From the NCBI GenBank assembly GCA_013398055.1, contig VZRS01002683.1:104486-168485 (forward strand): 64,000 nt of DNA. Reading direction: 5' to 3'. Shown piece after piece: positions 11,476 through 22,159 of this stretch. Positions within the stretch are counted from its first letter, which is position 1. Each line of letters opens with the position of its first letter. The DNA is from Ifrita kowaldi. Taxonomy: Eukaryota; Chordata; Aves; Passeriformes; Cinclosomatidae. Under the pieces are notes generated by a model, which had not been told where the DNA came from, made no database searches, and was given only the letters and a program-made list of their open reading frames with translations. The position numbers were made by a program, and so were the translations under genes.

Positions 11476-11929
11476 GTGCTAGCACAGCACCCAAGTGACA
11501 CCTGGCTGCCTGGAGCTTGCAAGCCCCCAGGTTTCCCCGGGGGTACCTGGGAACCTGCTGGGATGGGAGCAGAGCCAGGCTGAGCCTCAGGACACAGAGA
11601 CAGCACCCAAAGCCCTGGTTAGGAGCTGAGATTGAGCAAAGCAGTGCGGCTGCACCCCGGCTTAACAGAGAAGGTCTGCTGGCCTCTCTCTTCCCTAAAT
11701 TAACCCCTTGGTGAGGCTGGAAGAGGATCTCTGCCCAGCCTGGTCGGTTCCTGGCCCCCTACTCCAGCCTGCATCAGGAGTTTGGGAAAGCTGTGAGAGC
11801 CTGTTTGTAGCCATCCTTCCCAGCAAGGTATGACAGGCAGGGCAGACACTGTTCCACCTCCTGAGCACTCAGATCTAATCCGTGTTGAGGGCAAACTTTG
11901 CGAGCTGGTGGAGAGCGTCTGCTGGCGAG

Positions 11930-12130
11930 GGACAATGACTGGGAGGGAGCATAATGCAATTGCTTCATTTGGAGCAATTAGAGCGGAGCAAAACAGTGTT
12001 TTTATAAAGGAGCTCAGTGCTGGTGAGTGTGCACGGCTGCTCTTTGTTAGGGCAGGATTGAAATGCAATTTTCCTGCACGTTGGGGGCAGCGCAGAGGGC
12101 TCACTCGTTTGTGGTGTGGGCCACACGGGG
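11930..12130. promoter_or_regulatory. enhancer-like islet
   Basis: Unique sequence with GCATAATGCAATTGC near 11950 (octamer/homeodomain-like), GGAGCAATTAGAGC near 11971 and GAAATGCAATTTTCC near 12059. The recurrence of TGCAATT twice in ~110 bases is notable. Frames of 116-134 codons overlap it on both strands without a recognisable product. Confidence 0.27.
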
Positions 12131-12139
12131 AATTTTCAG

Positions 12140-13600
12140 TCTGCTTTGGAGCGAGCTGCTCCCTTTCCTGGCAAATTTAGAAACAGGCAGGAATGGGGGA
12201 CAGCAGGCACCTCCCAGCAATTTCCAGGCTCTCAATGGCACTTGTCGTGGCTTGGGTCACAGCAGTCACACCTCAGCAGCATTTGTGCCATCGGGTTTTG
12301 GACCATCCTGTTCTCCTGGGACAACTTCCAGCCTGGAAACTGCTGCCAGGGAGGGATGCAAGGGCACAGTTGTGGCTGCCGGGGTGCAGCATGGGATGCT
12401 GAGGGACATCACGGTGTGTTATTCAAGTCAGCTCTTGGAAGAAAGGTTATAAGAAAAGCTGGAATTTAATCCCGTTGGTTCTGCCTCGGGATCAAGGCTA
12501 GGAGATGACAGTGTGATGTGTTCAATCTGCAGATCAGGAGATAGCAACAAGAACAAAACAGCAAGAAAGTGCTGCCGTTTCCTCTGGCACACAGAGATGG
12601 AGCTGAGGAAAGTGACCCCCCCCAGATGCCTTTTTTATGGCAAGGATTCCGTGCAGGAGTCAGAGAGGGTTTGAGCTGTTGCCACAACAGAACCTGACAG
12701 CCTGAGGTGTTTCTATACCTGTAGAGAAGATGATGATAATGATAATAATAAATAGTAATAAGGATAACAAAAGCAACACAAGGAGCTAGGTAGTTAATGC
12801 TCTAAATGGACTACAAGGCTGATCCTATAATTTGTGTGGGAACTGAAGGGATGGCTTGTTCCTGGTGAGGTCACAGTCACATCCAGCTGCCTGCAAAGCC
12901 GTCACTGCCTTCCTCTGCCCACATCGCTTAAGTGTGGCTGGTATGGTGCCAGGCACAGCGGTGCCAGCTGTGCCCCTAAATCCATGCTGGGACATAGATG
13001 TGTGATGGAGCCCTGGCCCCGGAGGGGTGGAGCTGCCATGGCCAGCAGCCTGGGGGACTTGTTTGGTGAGGCTGAGCCACTGGCAGTGGGAGTCCTTCCA
13101 CAGGCACTTGCCCAGTTATTTACCAAGGGTGTTTGTGTTTGCAGCTGCCAGAGGGCTGTGGTAAGGAGCTCAGTGGGATCATCAGTTGGAAAGGAAAATG
13201 GGAAGCAAAGCATTTCCTTTTTGGGGCTCTTTCTGTGCTGGCTCTGGGCTCTGGGTCCCGTGAGTGGGACAGTAGCTTTGACTGACAGAATTGTTGGTTC
13301 TGTGGTGCCTCTACGGCACAGCACAACTTGGCTCAGCTTGCAGGTTCTGCACTGTTTGGTGTTGATTTGGGCTGGGGACAATGGTCCCTGTCCCACCAGC
13401 CAGGTCCATGCCAGCTGTGCACAAAGGGACACGGATCCAGGTCTGAGCTCAGGGCAGCCCATGGGTGTCTGGGCAGCCATACAGACCGTGGGCAGAGCGG
13501 GCATGGTGCCAGGCTCCAGGGAGAGCCTGGATATCTCTGGGACAGCAGCATCTTGTGATATTTATCCAGCCTCTCCTGTTCTCATCCCAGAGCGCCTACA
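12140..13600. other. no gene recognised
   Basis: Unique GC-rich DNA carrying opposed long frames (256 codons plus, 200 codons minus, around 12.8-13.6 kb). Both are Cys/Trp/Pro-rich and unrecognised. Their mutual overlap argues for stop-poor composition rather than genes. Confidence 0.6.
12728..12768 (+). repeat. imperfect (GAT/AAT)n simple repeat
   Basis: A run of GATGATGATAATGATAATAA type trinucleotides grading into AATAGTAATAAGG. A degenerate trinucleotide microsatellite. Confidence 0.8.
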
Positions 13601-13609
13601 CTGACAGCC

Positions 13610-13900
13610 GTGGTTTAAAAGTCACAGGCTGCGAGATTAATTGGGCAGTCAATTCTATTTTCTAGCAAATGAACTATCCAGAGAGTCTTTTCCAGGGTCC
13701 TATTTTCAGTGGGCAGAAATGTCATTTCAACATTTGGGGAGAAATATAGGTGGGAGCTTTGTGAAACAGAATTTATATCTTACTTGCTCTGTTTTAAAGC
13801 TGAAGCTAATTGGAGCAAGCCTTAATGGCCAAGGAGACGACGTGTTTGATTGATTTGAATGACTTCACAGCTGTAGGGTGAGCCAAGCACTAATCGATGC
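13610..13900. promoter_or_regulatory. enhancer-like islet
   Basis: Unique sequence, lower in GC than both flanks. It has GAGATTAATTGGGCAGTCAA near 13632, GAAGCTAATTGGAGC near 13802, GCCTTAATGGCC near 13820, TTTGATTGATTTGAATGAC near 13846 and GCACTAATCGATGC near 13888. The spacing of TAATTG cores and the TGATTGAT (PBX-like) site fit a developmental enhancer. No repeat or coding explanation found. Confidence 0.33.
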
Positions 13901-14264
13901 ACGGGTTCTCCTGTGGGATGAGGGGAAGGGTGATGAGCCCTCCCATCTGGAAGGAGAAGCAGGCTCTTTGGTGTCTAATATGCTTTAAATTCGGGTCAAA
14001 ACTTTTCTTGCTGGTGGGGTCTCGATATACCAACCAACACTTCCGAGTGCCTGCTGTCACAGGCCTGCTGTTGTTGCCCCGTGTTGTGCTGCTGCCTTCC
14101 CAGGACCTCCGCAGCATTTGGGGAGACTGGGGGGGAGTCTGTGCTGGAAGGGGAGTTCTGACTCTCCTCTCTTCCCATCACTGCCACAGCACCTGCCTGC
14201 CTTCATCAGTACCTGAGCCCAGCAGCCACACGGCTCATCACATCCAGTCTGTTAATAACCAGCT

Positions 14265-14600
14265 AGAAATTAAGTTTTATTAGCTTAAATGCAGATACAT
14301 TTTCAACAGCCCACTAACCTTTCCATCTCGAGTCTTTGCTTATGTCTTAAAAATCCACTTTTAGTATAAGATTGTCAGATTTAATCCTTTTTTAAATATC
14401 CTTTTCCCCAGTGAGGCAGCAAGATTTCCCAGGCAGCCCTGAAACTTGCAGATAAGATTTTACTGCAATAAGACATCCAGATGAAGTGAAATCTCTATTT
14501 AAAGCAGCCTTTTGGGGGGTATCCCACTTTGTCCATGTTTGTCTAAAAGTTTTAAGCATCTGTTTTCTCACAGGACAGCTCATTTAGATGTGGCTGGACA
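14265..14600. promoter_or_regulatory. enhancer-like islet
   Basis: About 330 bases of unique AT-rich DNA with TTTTATTAGCTTAAATGC near 14276, AGATTTAATCC near 14378, TTTTTTAAATATCC near 14390, CAATAAGAC near 14466 and CTATTTAAAGCAG near 14493 (MEF2/TATA-like). No frame of significance on the plus strand. The minus-strand 63-codon frame is unrecognised. Confidence 0.28.
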
Positions 14601-14609
14601 AAAATCAAA

Positions 14610-15315
14610 GCTCTTTCTGCCTCACAGATGAGAGTCCTGAGCCCTGGTTGTAAGGTGGGCTGGGAAGCTGCTGTGTCTCTGACAGCCACTCCTCTTGGTG
14701 GGGAAGCTCCATTCCTGCCACACATCTCCAAAGGGCTCTGCTGGGGTCTCCTGGGCTTTTCCTTGTGGATGAAGACCTCGAGGAGCCAGAGGAAGGGACT
14801 TGCAGTGCAGTTATGGCATCAGCCTCCACTGGTGAACAAGCCCGTGCTGGTCACCAGCATCTCCTTCCCCAGCCCCCCCAGGTGAGTCCCACTGCTCCTC
14901 CTTTTTTAACACCTCACAGTGCATCACTTTAACATTAAGGTCTGGAGCATGTGTTCATCCTGAGCTTTAGGATCAGTGGGAGCTTCCAAGTGCTTCCCTG
15001 GGACCACAGGGAGGGTGATGGGACAGTGAGGGGAGGTTGGGGTCACAAGCACAGAAGGGGAGCAGGTGGGTCAGGCTGGGCTGGGCTGCAGCGATGAGGG
15101 AGAGCAGAGACCTGGTGGGCTCTTCCCTCTCCCTGTGTGCCTTGTGGAGTGACAGGGAGGGGGCTGAGCCAGCAGGGTGGGGGTCTCTGTGTCCCAGGGG
15201 GGCTCAGGCCACGAGGCCTGAGCAGCAGAAACCCCCAGACACAGCCAGCTGCAAACAGCGCTCACGGTCCTTGGGGCTGCGAGCTGGGGGAGGGTATTTT
15301 CCAAGGATAGACAGG
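14610..15315. other. no gene recognised
   Basis: GC-rich unique DNA. A 117-codon plus-strand frame (15037-15390) ends by translating the GT microsatellite as alternating Val-Cys, a clear sign that it is fortuitous. Confidence 0.6.
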
Positions 15316-15321
15316 TTTGCT

Positions 15322-15367
<46 letters not shown>
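15322..15367 (+). repeat. (GT)n microsatellite
   Basis: About 40 bases of uninterrupted GT dinucleotides after a short imperfect lead-in, then a T-rich/AT-rich tail to about 15395. Likely length-polymorphic. Confidence 0.95.
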
Positions 15368-15369
<2 letters not shown>

Positions 15370-15429
15370 ATTTATTTTTTTAAAAATTAATTTTCTGGCC
15401 AAGTGAGTGTGGAGCTACCTGCTTCTGGG

Positions 15430-15625
15430 TCACTAAAAATAGCTGTAAACACAATGCTAAGGCAGCGGCGAGCAGGAGTGTGGCTGTGTGCCTGTATTTC
15501 AGCGATGGCATCGCCATTTAGAGATGCACACCACGCTTAGATTAAAGGCTTAATGGCTGCAATTAAACTTCCTGCAGGAATGATTTCCTTGCCGAGCTTT
15601 ACTTGGCAGCAAACGCTACGGTGCC
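15430..15625. promoter_or_regulatory. enhancer-like islet
   Basis: Unique sequence just right of the GT microsatellite. It has GCGATGGCATCGCCATTTAG near 15503 (an imperfect inverted repeat), GCTTAGATTAAAGGCTTAAT near 15535 and GCTGCAATTAAAC near 15556. The motif mix and lack of repeats suggest a regulatory element. Not verified by conservation. Confidence 0.28.
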
Positions 15626-15629
15626 AGCA

Positions 15630-16335
15630 TTTCTACAGCAGAGAGGAGGTGCAAAGGGGAAGCCCAGCACGAGCCCAGCCAAAGGTGCAACCTCTTACCC
15701 CTTGGCCAGCTCTCAGAGTTAAATAAAACCTTCTCTGCAGCCATTTCAGCAGCATTTCTGGTGCACCAGATACTTTGCAGGAGTAAGCAGGTGTGAGGAA
15801 AACTAGTGGGTAGGTGTCAGGGTGCCATCGGGCAGCGCTCAGCTTGGGAAAAATCCACCCACTTCCAGCAGCTGAGAAAACCTCTCCATTAAAATGAGCA
15901 CAAGGTTCAGTCAGAAACAGGGGGAAAGTGCCTGGTAGCCACACAGCTGAGGACCTGGGGATACAGGACATGTTTTGGTGTCTCCAGCTACCTCTGCAGC
16001 ATGAGGACGAGCCAACAGGGCACAGAAACCAAGCAGCTGCGTTACCCCTCTCTGATTAAAGCCAACTCTCTTTATTCAGTGGGAAGACAAAAGGAAAAAG
16101 GGAGGATTCAGCTAATCAGGCAAGAACAAACCTCTCCTTGGCCCTGGTGCCAGACATGGAGGTGCAATCACTGGGAATATCTCTGCTCAGCCAGGTGGGC
16201 ACTGACACGTCCTGGGGGAGCAGGAAAGCCTTTGAGCCGGGTTTACAAGGTGGTTTAGGGTAGAGAAACACAGCAAAGAAAGCAAAAGCCATATTTCTGA
16301 TCACCTTTATAAACAGGGCTGCCAACAGTGAAATC
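15630..16335. other. no gene recognised
   Basis: Unique mixed-composition DNA. Frames on both strands (up to 112 codons) are unrecognised. Confidence 0.6.
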
Positions 16336-16339
16336 TGTT

Positions 16340-16790
16340 GTAAAGCACTTTTGCTGTCTGAGGATGAAAATTGCTAGATGAAAGCGTTGTATATTATTTT
16401 TGCTTCAAGTACAACTGTTATCATTTTAAGTGATCTTTAGTGCCTGCTTTTGACATCTTCTTTTCAACCTTGCAGACTTGTTTTCATTGGCCTGAAGAGC
16501 AGATCTGCCCACTTCCGAGCTGAAACAATTTTCTGGTAGAAATTGCAGCAAGGTCAGAATTAAGGCTAATACAATATTGTTTGGAGCCGTTGTACGGAAA
16601 TGGTGTTCAGATGGAAACAAACGTAACGAGGGCCCAAGAGAACGGCCAGAAAGTTACAGCACTGAACTGCTATATTTTTTCATTACAGCAGCAGTGCTTC
16701 CTTTGAGCTGCCCATTAATTTCTAAGTCTTTAAAAAAGAGGAAGCAAGAACAAGTTAAGAAAAGAGAATCAATAAAACTGAAGGAATGAA
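16340..16790. promoter_or_regulatory. long enhancer-like AT-rich islet
   Basis: About 450 bases of unique, AT-rich, repeat-free DNA, one of the longest such blocks in the window. It includes GTATATTATTTTTGC near 16389, ACAACTGTTATCATTTTAAG near 16411, GCTAATACAATATTGTTTGG near 16565 (SOX-like ACAATA/ATTGTT in inverted arrangement), and CCCATTAATTTC near 16711. The inverted ACAATATTGT is a good SOX-dimer candidate. The short frames here have no recognisable products. Confidence 0.35.
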
Positions 16791-16799
16791 AAGCAGCGA

Positions 16800-18280
16800 G
16801 ACCAGGCTCATATGGAGGTTAATGTCCAGCTCTCAATAATTGCACCTTCACTGCTGTGGCACATTCAGAGTTCAGGAAAACAAAGACCCCTCATTAACTA
16901 GTGGCTGTTCTCCTTGGGATCACAATGGAAGGATCTGAACCAGAAGTAAAACATGATGAAGCTGTTCTGGTCCAACAGCAGAGGAGGCTGACTGAGAGGT
17001 GACTCTGCTGAGCAGATAGGCGGGATGTCCTCAGTCACACCAGCAGCTCTCCAAATGCACGTGGAATAGGCAGCAGATCTGCTTTTTGGTGGTTACAGGA
17101 ACCTGAAAATCAGAGCAGAAGGTGTCTGTGGTGCTTTCTGCCAGGCAGAGAGGGCAGTGGGACACAGCAGTCACCACAACACTGGATTCCCTCAGACGAG
17201 CAAAACTGCTGGGAGAAGAAAGGGTGAGCAGGGATGCTCCCGAAACCGCCATCTGCAGCAGGTCCTGCCTCTCCAGGCAGGGATGCTGCTCCTCACTGAA
17301 CCAGCTGGACTTTCCCCAGGGAGATGCTGCCTATTTCAGCCAGAACCTGAAAGCTGCCTTCGTGTGCCCTTGGAGCAGAAGAAGAGCTCAGTTCCAGCAA
17401 GTCATATCAGGACCATAGCTGGCACCTGAGAGCTTGGTGTGATCTTGGCAGCTCCCAGCTGCTTTTGGGCCCCTCTCGCCCAGTCCTCAGGCACTGGTGG
17501 GCACCCAGTGCCTCTCATCACCACCATGGAGATCAGCCCTGCAAAAGACGTGGGAAGCAGGGGGCAGGAGGAGGGTGGCATCGCCATGGCTTGGGTACAG
17601 TACTCACTGCCATCCACCCCCTGATGGTGTCCACAGCCCCTCAGTTTCCATCTGTTTGCGTGTGCTCCAGGCAGGGGAAAGCGGCTCCAGCCTGGTTCAG
17701 CCACTAAACATGGGGCAGGAGTGACCTGGCCAGTGCTGCAGGCTCCAGAGAGGCTGCTAGGTAGGTCAGCCAATTTTAAATATGCCTCTTTGGTGAAAAT
17801 AGAAGAGAGAGCATCCATCACCTTCAGCTGGTATGAATGCATGCCCTCCTTCTTTCAATCACACCTGCCTGCCTTTTCCAAACTGCCAGCCTTTCCTGCC
17901 CACAGGAGGATCCGCTGTCTCTTTTCTCACTCTGTTGAAATTCTCCTCCTTGCAACAGTGGCATCTATACCAACACTGAAAATTTTATTATTACTTTGCT
18001 TCTCATCCCAATTTCCCGTGCTTCTCATAGCATCTTCTTCAGACACCTTTCCCTTTCTTGTTTCCCAGCTATTGTTTTCTGATTTCTAACAGCTGTCAGG
18101 CTAACTTCTGGGTAAATTGTTTCCTTCACTGTTTCTACAACACTTCTTAAAGAGCTCTTTCACTTTCCATTCACAGCCATTTAGTTATTGTTTTTTTCCA
18201 CCCAGTCAGTTTTGCTGGTAATTTCTCCTGATTTATTTCAGCATTTTTGAAGCAGTGAGAGGCTCTATTGCTGGCTGGGG
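16800..18280. other. no gene recognised
   Basis: Unique DNA. From about 17780 to 18280 it is strongly pyrimidine-rich on the plus strand. This yields a 122-codon frame (17721-18089) with hydrophobic runs that mimic membrane segments. I attribute that to composition, not to a real membrane protein. Confidence 0.6.
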
Positions 18281-18289
18281 CTGCCCTCT

Positions 18290-18410
18290 GCTCCTACTGA
18301 CTATAATCGGATCACGGGCACTACTCCCCAAGCAATTACCTCTTCTTTAGCAATTAAATCAATGCAGCAATAGAGCATCCTCTTGCATCTGCCTTAATGG
18401 TTTCTGTGTC
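18290..18410. promoter_or_regulatory. enhancer-like islet
   Basis: Unique segment with GACTATAATCGGATCACGGG near 18299, AAGCAATTACC near 18330, TTTAGCAATTAAATCAATGC near 18346 and GCCTTAATGG near 18391. CAATTA cores recur about 18 bases apart. Regulatory role inferred. Confidence 0.27.
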
Positions 18411-18419
18411 AGGATATGT

Positions 18420-19850
18420 CCATCTGAACCCTTTGGAAATTCTCCTGACACTTGCCCTTGGTCACACACATCCCCACTGGAGGTTTCCCCACAGCATCAC
18501 AACCCAGACCCTGTGTGTGGGAGGCTGCTGGCACCAATCTCTGCTTTAATGCAGCAGATTTTTTATCCTTCTTGCTTTTTATTTGACAAAAAAATTAAAT
18601 AAATTGTAAATTGCTTGATGAAGGCACCTGCATGAGTGATCAAAAGGTTTTTATTGCAACACCCTCCTCCCAGGGCACCCCCAGTACACAGTCCTTGAAT
18701 CTTCCAGGCACATCTATTGCCAACTGCATTGTCTTCGTGACATTAGCCTGCAACTCAGCAGGAGCAGGAAATATTTCCCAGGTGCTGTATAATTCTCCTA
18801 CAACTATAAAACAAGTGGCTGGGCCCGTTTGCCCGTTTATCCTGGATCAGATGCAATCCCCCACACGGGCTCCTGCGCTCGTACTGCACAGAACGGCTGT
18901 TAAGTGTTTTTGCTGCAAGACTGTAAGAAGAATGATTTATAGCCCAGGGATTTACTGACATCTTTTTCTCGTTAAATCATCTCTTTCTCACCCAAGGTGT
19001 AGGACTCGGTGTCTTTCTGACAAGGAAAAAAAAATTTGCTTTTTGTCTTTCTTTTTCCAGTGGCATCTTAGAAGGATCTTTTTTTTTTTCTGTTGCATCT
19101 TTAGCACAGATTTTGGCTGTGCAGGTGCAGGGAGACCTGCTCCTCAGAGCTGAGGGGGGAAAAAAGCCTGGGCCCTTCAGATGACTTTTCCCTGCCAACA
19201 TGGTGGGAATGGGTGGGGGAGGACCTAAATTACCTTGTTTTTCCCAGTGTCTCTTCTCCTTCCATGGTGTCTGTCCCAGGCAGGGAGGGAGCAGTGGTGG
19301 CCAGACCCACCAGCTCCTGTGGGAACACGTCAGCATCGGGGCACGGCTGCAGGGGGTCACCTGCATCCCACCCGTGGCACCTCAGAGGTGAGGTGAAGCT
19401 TTGCTGTCCTGACTCTGCTCCAGATAAACCCCCAGGCAGAAAGAGCCTCAGCCCCAGCCCTGCTCCTGGTGTGCAACGAGCTGAACCTTCCTCCAGCCTC
19501 TGCAGCTGTTCCCTGCTCCTTCCCTGCAAAGCGGTTTGCACACAAAAAATGGCTTTGCAGAAAACCCCCAAACAACTCACAATAAAATAAAGCCTGCTTT
19601 GCCTTTCTGTCCCAATTCCAAGCAATCTTTAGTGCCAAGAACAATAATGAATCTGAATTTTTTTTTCTGGGAGAGGCTTCCTACCTTACCCTGGTATCGG
19701 TCCCAGACTGGATGGTTTTAGCCCCTGACCCATTGCTGTGATTTTTCTTGTCCTGCTACCTGTTTGTGCCCTGTGGAGGTGTTGTGGGAGCAGCTGTGAG
19801 GCCCGTGGGGGTGGTGGGGGTTGCAGCCACTTCTCTCCATGCTGTGACGG
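18420..19850. other. no gene recognised
   Basis: Unique DNA with short T-rich and A-rich tracts near 18560-18610 and 19025-19090. Opposed frames of 125-131 codons between 19.2 and 19.6 kb are unrecognised and overlap each other. Confidence 0.6.
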
Positions 19851-19859
19851 CCGAGACCA

Positions 19860-20165
19860 TTGCCACCGTATTTTACACATGGCTCAGTCTGTATTTGCTG
19901 GATTTTGCGCTATATATTTTCATTACTGGAAAGAGCTGAGGGCTAAGGATACTTAAACTGTAATAAATACATAAATTGTTCCTGAAGACTCCCAAACACC
20001 CTGATGGAGGCCCGGGGAAGACACAATTACCTTACAGTGTAATTGAAGCCCTCGGAGAGGTCACTTTATTTTCATAGCCCTTAATTTTTTATGACGAATG
20101 GTTCCTAATATGCAGCTGACAAAGATGCTCATATGGTGTTGCTAAGTGAGAATATGAGAAAAGGG
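19860..20165. promoter_or_regulatory. enhancer-like AT-rich islet
   Basis: About 300 unique AT-rich bases with GCGCTATATATTTTCATTAC near 19907, CTGTAATAAATACATAAATT near 19958, ACACAATTACC near 20020, GTGTAATTGAAGCC near 20037 and CCCTTAATTTTTTATGACG near 20078 (CDX/HOX-like TTTATGAC). No repeat signature. Likely cis-regulatory; unproven. Confidence 0.33.
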
Positions 20166-20169
20166 AGGG

Positions 20170-20448
20170 AATGTGATTATGGGGCTGCAGAGAGTGACAC
20201 GCTGTCTTTCACAGCACCACCACCACTGCTCTCTGTGCCAAAGGCACAGCAGGGCTGAACTGGGAGAAGGGCAGGCTGGATATGGGCGCCAGCAGCAGGA
20301 TTGCACCTTAAACACCCACCTTTGGGGACCTTTAGTCTTCCCTCTTGGCCTGTCAGGGCCATTAGGAGCAACTGGATATGGACTGGTTTCCCCAGAGATA
20401 CCAGTGGGTGCCCTGGGTGGCTGTGGGTGGCTTCCAGGCAGTCCCTTA
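20170..20448. other. no gene recognised
   Basis: Unique GC-richer sequence between an enhancer-like islet and a CR1 copy. The frames here (101 codons plus, 128 minus) are unrecognised. Confidence 0.55.
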
Positions 20449-20450
20449 AA

Positions 20451-20800
20451 TAGAATCATAGAAGAGTTTGGGTGGTAAAGGGCCTTAAGGATCATCTCAT
20501 TCCAACCCCCTGCCCTGGGCAGGGACACCTTCCACTAGACCAGGTTGCTCCAAGCCCCATCCAACCTGGCCTTGAATGCTTCCAGGGGTGGGACAGCCAG
20601 AACTTCACAGGGCAACCTTTTCCAGTGCCTCACCACCCCCACGGTCAAGAGTTTTCCCCATATATTTAACTTAAATTTCCCGTGGTTCAGCTTGAACCCA
20701 TTACTCCTTGTCCTCATGACTACAGATCCCGATGGACAGTCCCTCTTTGGCTTCCTTGGAGGCCCCCTTCAGATACTGCACCTCTGGAAGGTGGGCAGGG
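20451..20800 (-). mobile_element. CR1 LINE fragment, 3' end retained
   Basis: In antisense orientation the copy begins with AGAATCATAGAA, the complement of the CR1 3' terminal repeat. It continues through CATTCCAACCCCCTGCCCTG, CCAAGCCCCATCCAACCTGG and CTTGAACCCATTACTCCTTG, all standard for the avian CR1 3' region. It is truncated at its 5' end around 20790-20800, where similarity fades. Short frames inside it are decayed and non-functional. This is the best-preserved CR1 3' end away from the window edge. Confidence 0.92.
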
Positions 20801-20974
20801 AGCCCCTTTGCTGCCTGTGCCCTGGCAGGAGGTGATGCTCTGGGAGAGGAAACCTCGTCCCTTGCAAGCACAGAAGCTGCTTCAGCTGTGGTGCTTTATC
20901 TGCTGCATTAACTCCTTGGGACTACAAGTTATTTACCTTTGAAATGGAGCTGGGAGTCCGGATGGAAGGGACTG

Positions 20975-21250
20975 ACAGCTCAATTTTTCAGAAATTTATA
21001 GTCCCCAATATTAATTATATGACCCGCTTTGGTTGCAGGCTTTTATCTTTGCCTGCCACTCGTTTTGCTGTAAATCTCTGTCCGGGTGTTTTGACTCATG
21101 GGGTACCATATAATTTGGTTCTGTGTATTCATTAGCACTTTCTGATATCGCAGTAAAACCTTTTTGCATAAAAGTGGCTATTCATTTTCCAGCAGTAAGT
21201 GTAAAAGACAACCAATGTTACCCATAAAAATAGCAGTTTATTCCAGCAGC
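20975..21250. promoter_or_regulatory. enhancer-like islet
   Basis: Unique AT-rich DNA just right of the CR1 copy. It has CCCCAATATTAATTATATGA near 21003, GGCTTTTATCTTTGCC near 21039, a CCATATAATTTGG CArG-like motif near 21106, GTATTCATTAGC near 21124 and TTTTTGCATAAAAG near 21161 (octamer/POU-like). The mixture of homeodomain, SRF-like and POU-like motifs in repeat-free sequence suggests an enhancer. Confidence 0.33.
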
Positions 21251-21254
21251 AAGT

Positions 21255-21590
21255 GTCTCCGTGGGAAGCAGAAGGATCACTGCCAGGCCAGCTGCATGGG
21301 GTGCTTAGAAAGTGCCCACGTACATGGAAAAAGCGAAGTCCTGGGTGGGCACTGCTCTGTCCTCCTGCAAAGGGGATGGCTGGCATGGGCTGTGGGGCAC
21401 CCTGGGGACCCACCAGCCCTGTCCCTGAGGATGCTGGTGGCAAGAGCAGCAGCATGCCGAGCTCTTCTCAAACTGACACAAAATGACATATTTTGTTTGT
21501 TCTTCCCCTCCCCAGCCCAGATAAATACAAGGTGGTGTGTCTTCAGGCTGTTCTTCACACTCTTTGTTGCTGTCTCCCCCGCCACAACAA
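21255..21590. other. no gene recognised
   Basis: Short GC-richer unique spacer between two enhancer-like islets. Overlapping frames on both strands (107-164 codons) are unrecognised. Confidence 0.5.
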
Positions 21591-21642
21591 GCACTTTCCA
21601 TTTTATCCCAGCTAATAAATGACAGACTCTATTATTGGGCTC

Positions 21643-21656
21643 ATTACCGAGGCAAC
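21643..21656 (+). promoter_or_regulatory. RFX X-box-like site
   Basis: ATTACCGAGGCAAC matches the X-box form GTTACCNNGGCAAC at every fixed position except the first base. Both half-sites have the correct two-base spacing. It is the best X-box-like sequence I saw in the window. Confidence 0.4.
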
Positions 21657-21692
21657 TGGCTCCTATTCTCTGGTGTGGACTGCTCCTCCTTA

Positions 21693-21713
21693 GGCAGCAC
21701 CACGGAGGCTGCC
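21693..21713 (+). promoter_or_regulatory. RE1/NRSE-like silencer motif
   Basis: The 21 bases contain CAGCACCACGGA, identical to positions 3-14 of the REST-binding RE1 consensus, and end in GCC as the consensus does. The right half is weakened: GGCT replaces CAGC. Overall about 16 of 21 positions agree. REST binding is plausible but the damaged right half lowers it. Confidence 0.3.
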
Positions 21714-22159
21714 AGTGCAGGGTCCTGGCGGCTCCTGGGGGGCAGGCAGCCTCCCTGCTCCCCAGCCTCAATTAGGCATTCAGGAAGGGTTCATATCAGA
21801 GGATGTAATTCCATTCCCACACATTCCCCAGAGAAATGAGAGTTAAACAATGAAAAGATTGATTTTCCAATGAATGTCAATGTGTTTTCTAACTGAAATA
21901 TCAAATTACGGAGAGCTGGGAGGAGGGGAGCACAGTACAGTGCAAGAGGGGACTTGTTTTAAATGGGCAAACAATTAATTCCCAGATTCATTACAACGAT
22001 TGTAAGTGAGGGTACATGAAACAGTAAATGCATTTAATTTGGAGCCCAGCATTTCCCCTGATGAGCTCGGCAGCTACAATATGCTCTTGCCATTGGAGAA
22101 GCTTCCCTTCCACTGCAAAATTTAATTACCTCTTCATTACTCCAGGAAATTGATGGGAG

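Larger units (their letters stand above)
21595..22150. promoter_or_regulatory. composite enhancer-like block
   Basis: Over 500 bases of mainly AT-rich unique sequence broken by a GC-rich centre. It has CAGCTAATAAATGACAG near 21609, an X-box-like site at 21643-21656, an RE1-like site at 21693-21713, then AAACAATTAATTCCC near 21969, TTCATTACAACG near 21987, GCATTTAATTTGG near 22029, AAATTTAATTACC near 22119 and CTTCATTAC near 22132. It has the highest concentration of recognisable factor motifs in the window. No coding or repeat explanation found. Confidence 0.38.

Noticed and set aside
12834..13604. 256-codon plus and 200-codon minus frames
   Set aside because: Mutually overlapping, Cys/Trp/Pro-rich, no recognisable family; expected in stop-poor GC-rich DNA.
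15037..15390. 117-codon frame ending in Val-Cys repeats
   Set aside because: It translates the GT microsatellite, so it is not a gene.
17721..18089. 122-codon frame resembling a membrane protein
   Set aside because: The Leu/Ser/Phe-rich translation comes from pyrimidine-rich DNA. No conserved motif.
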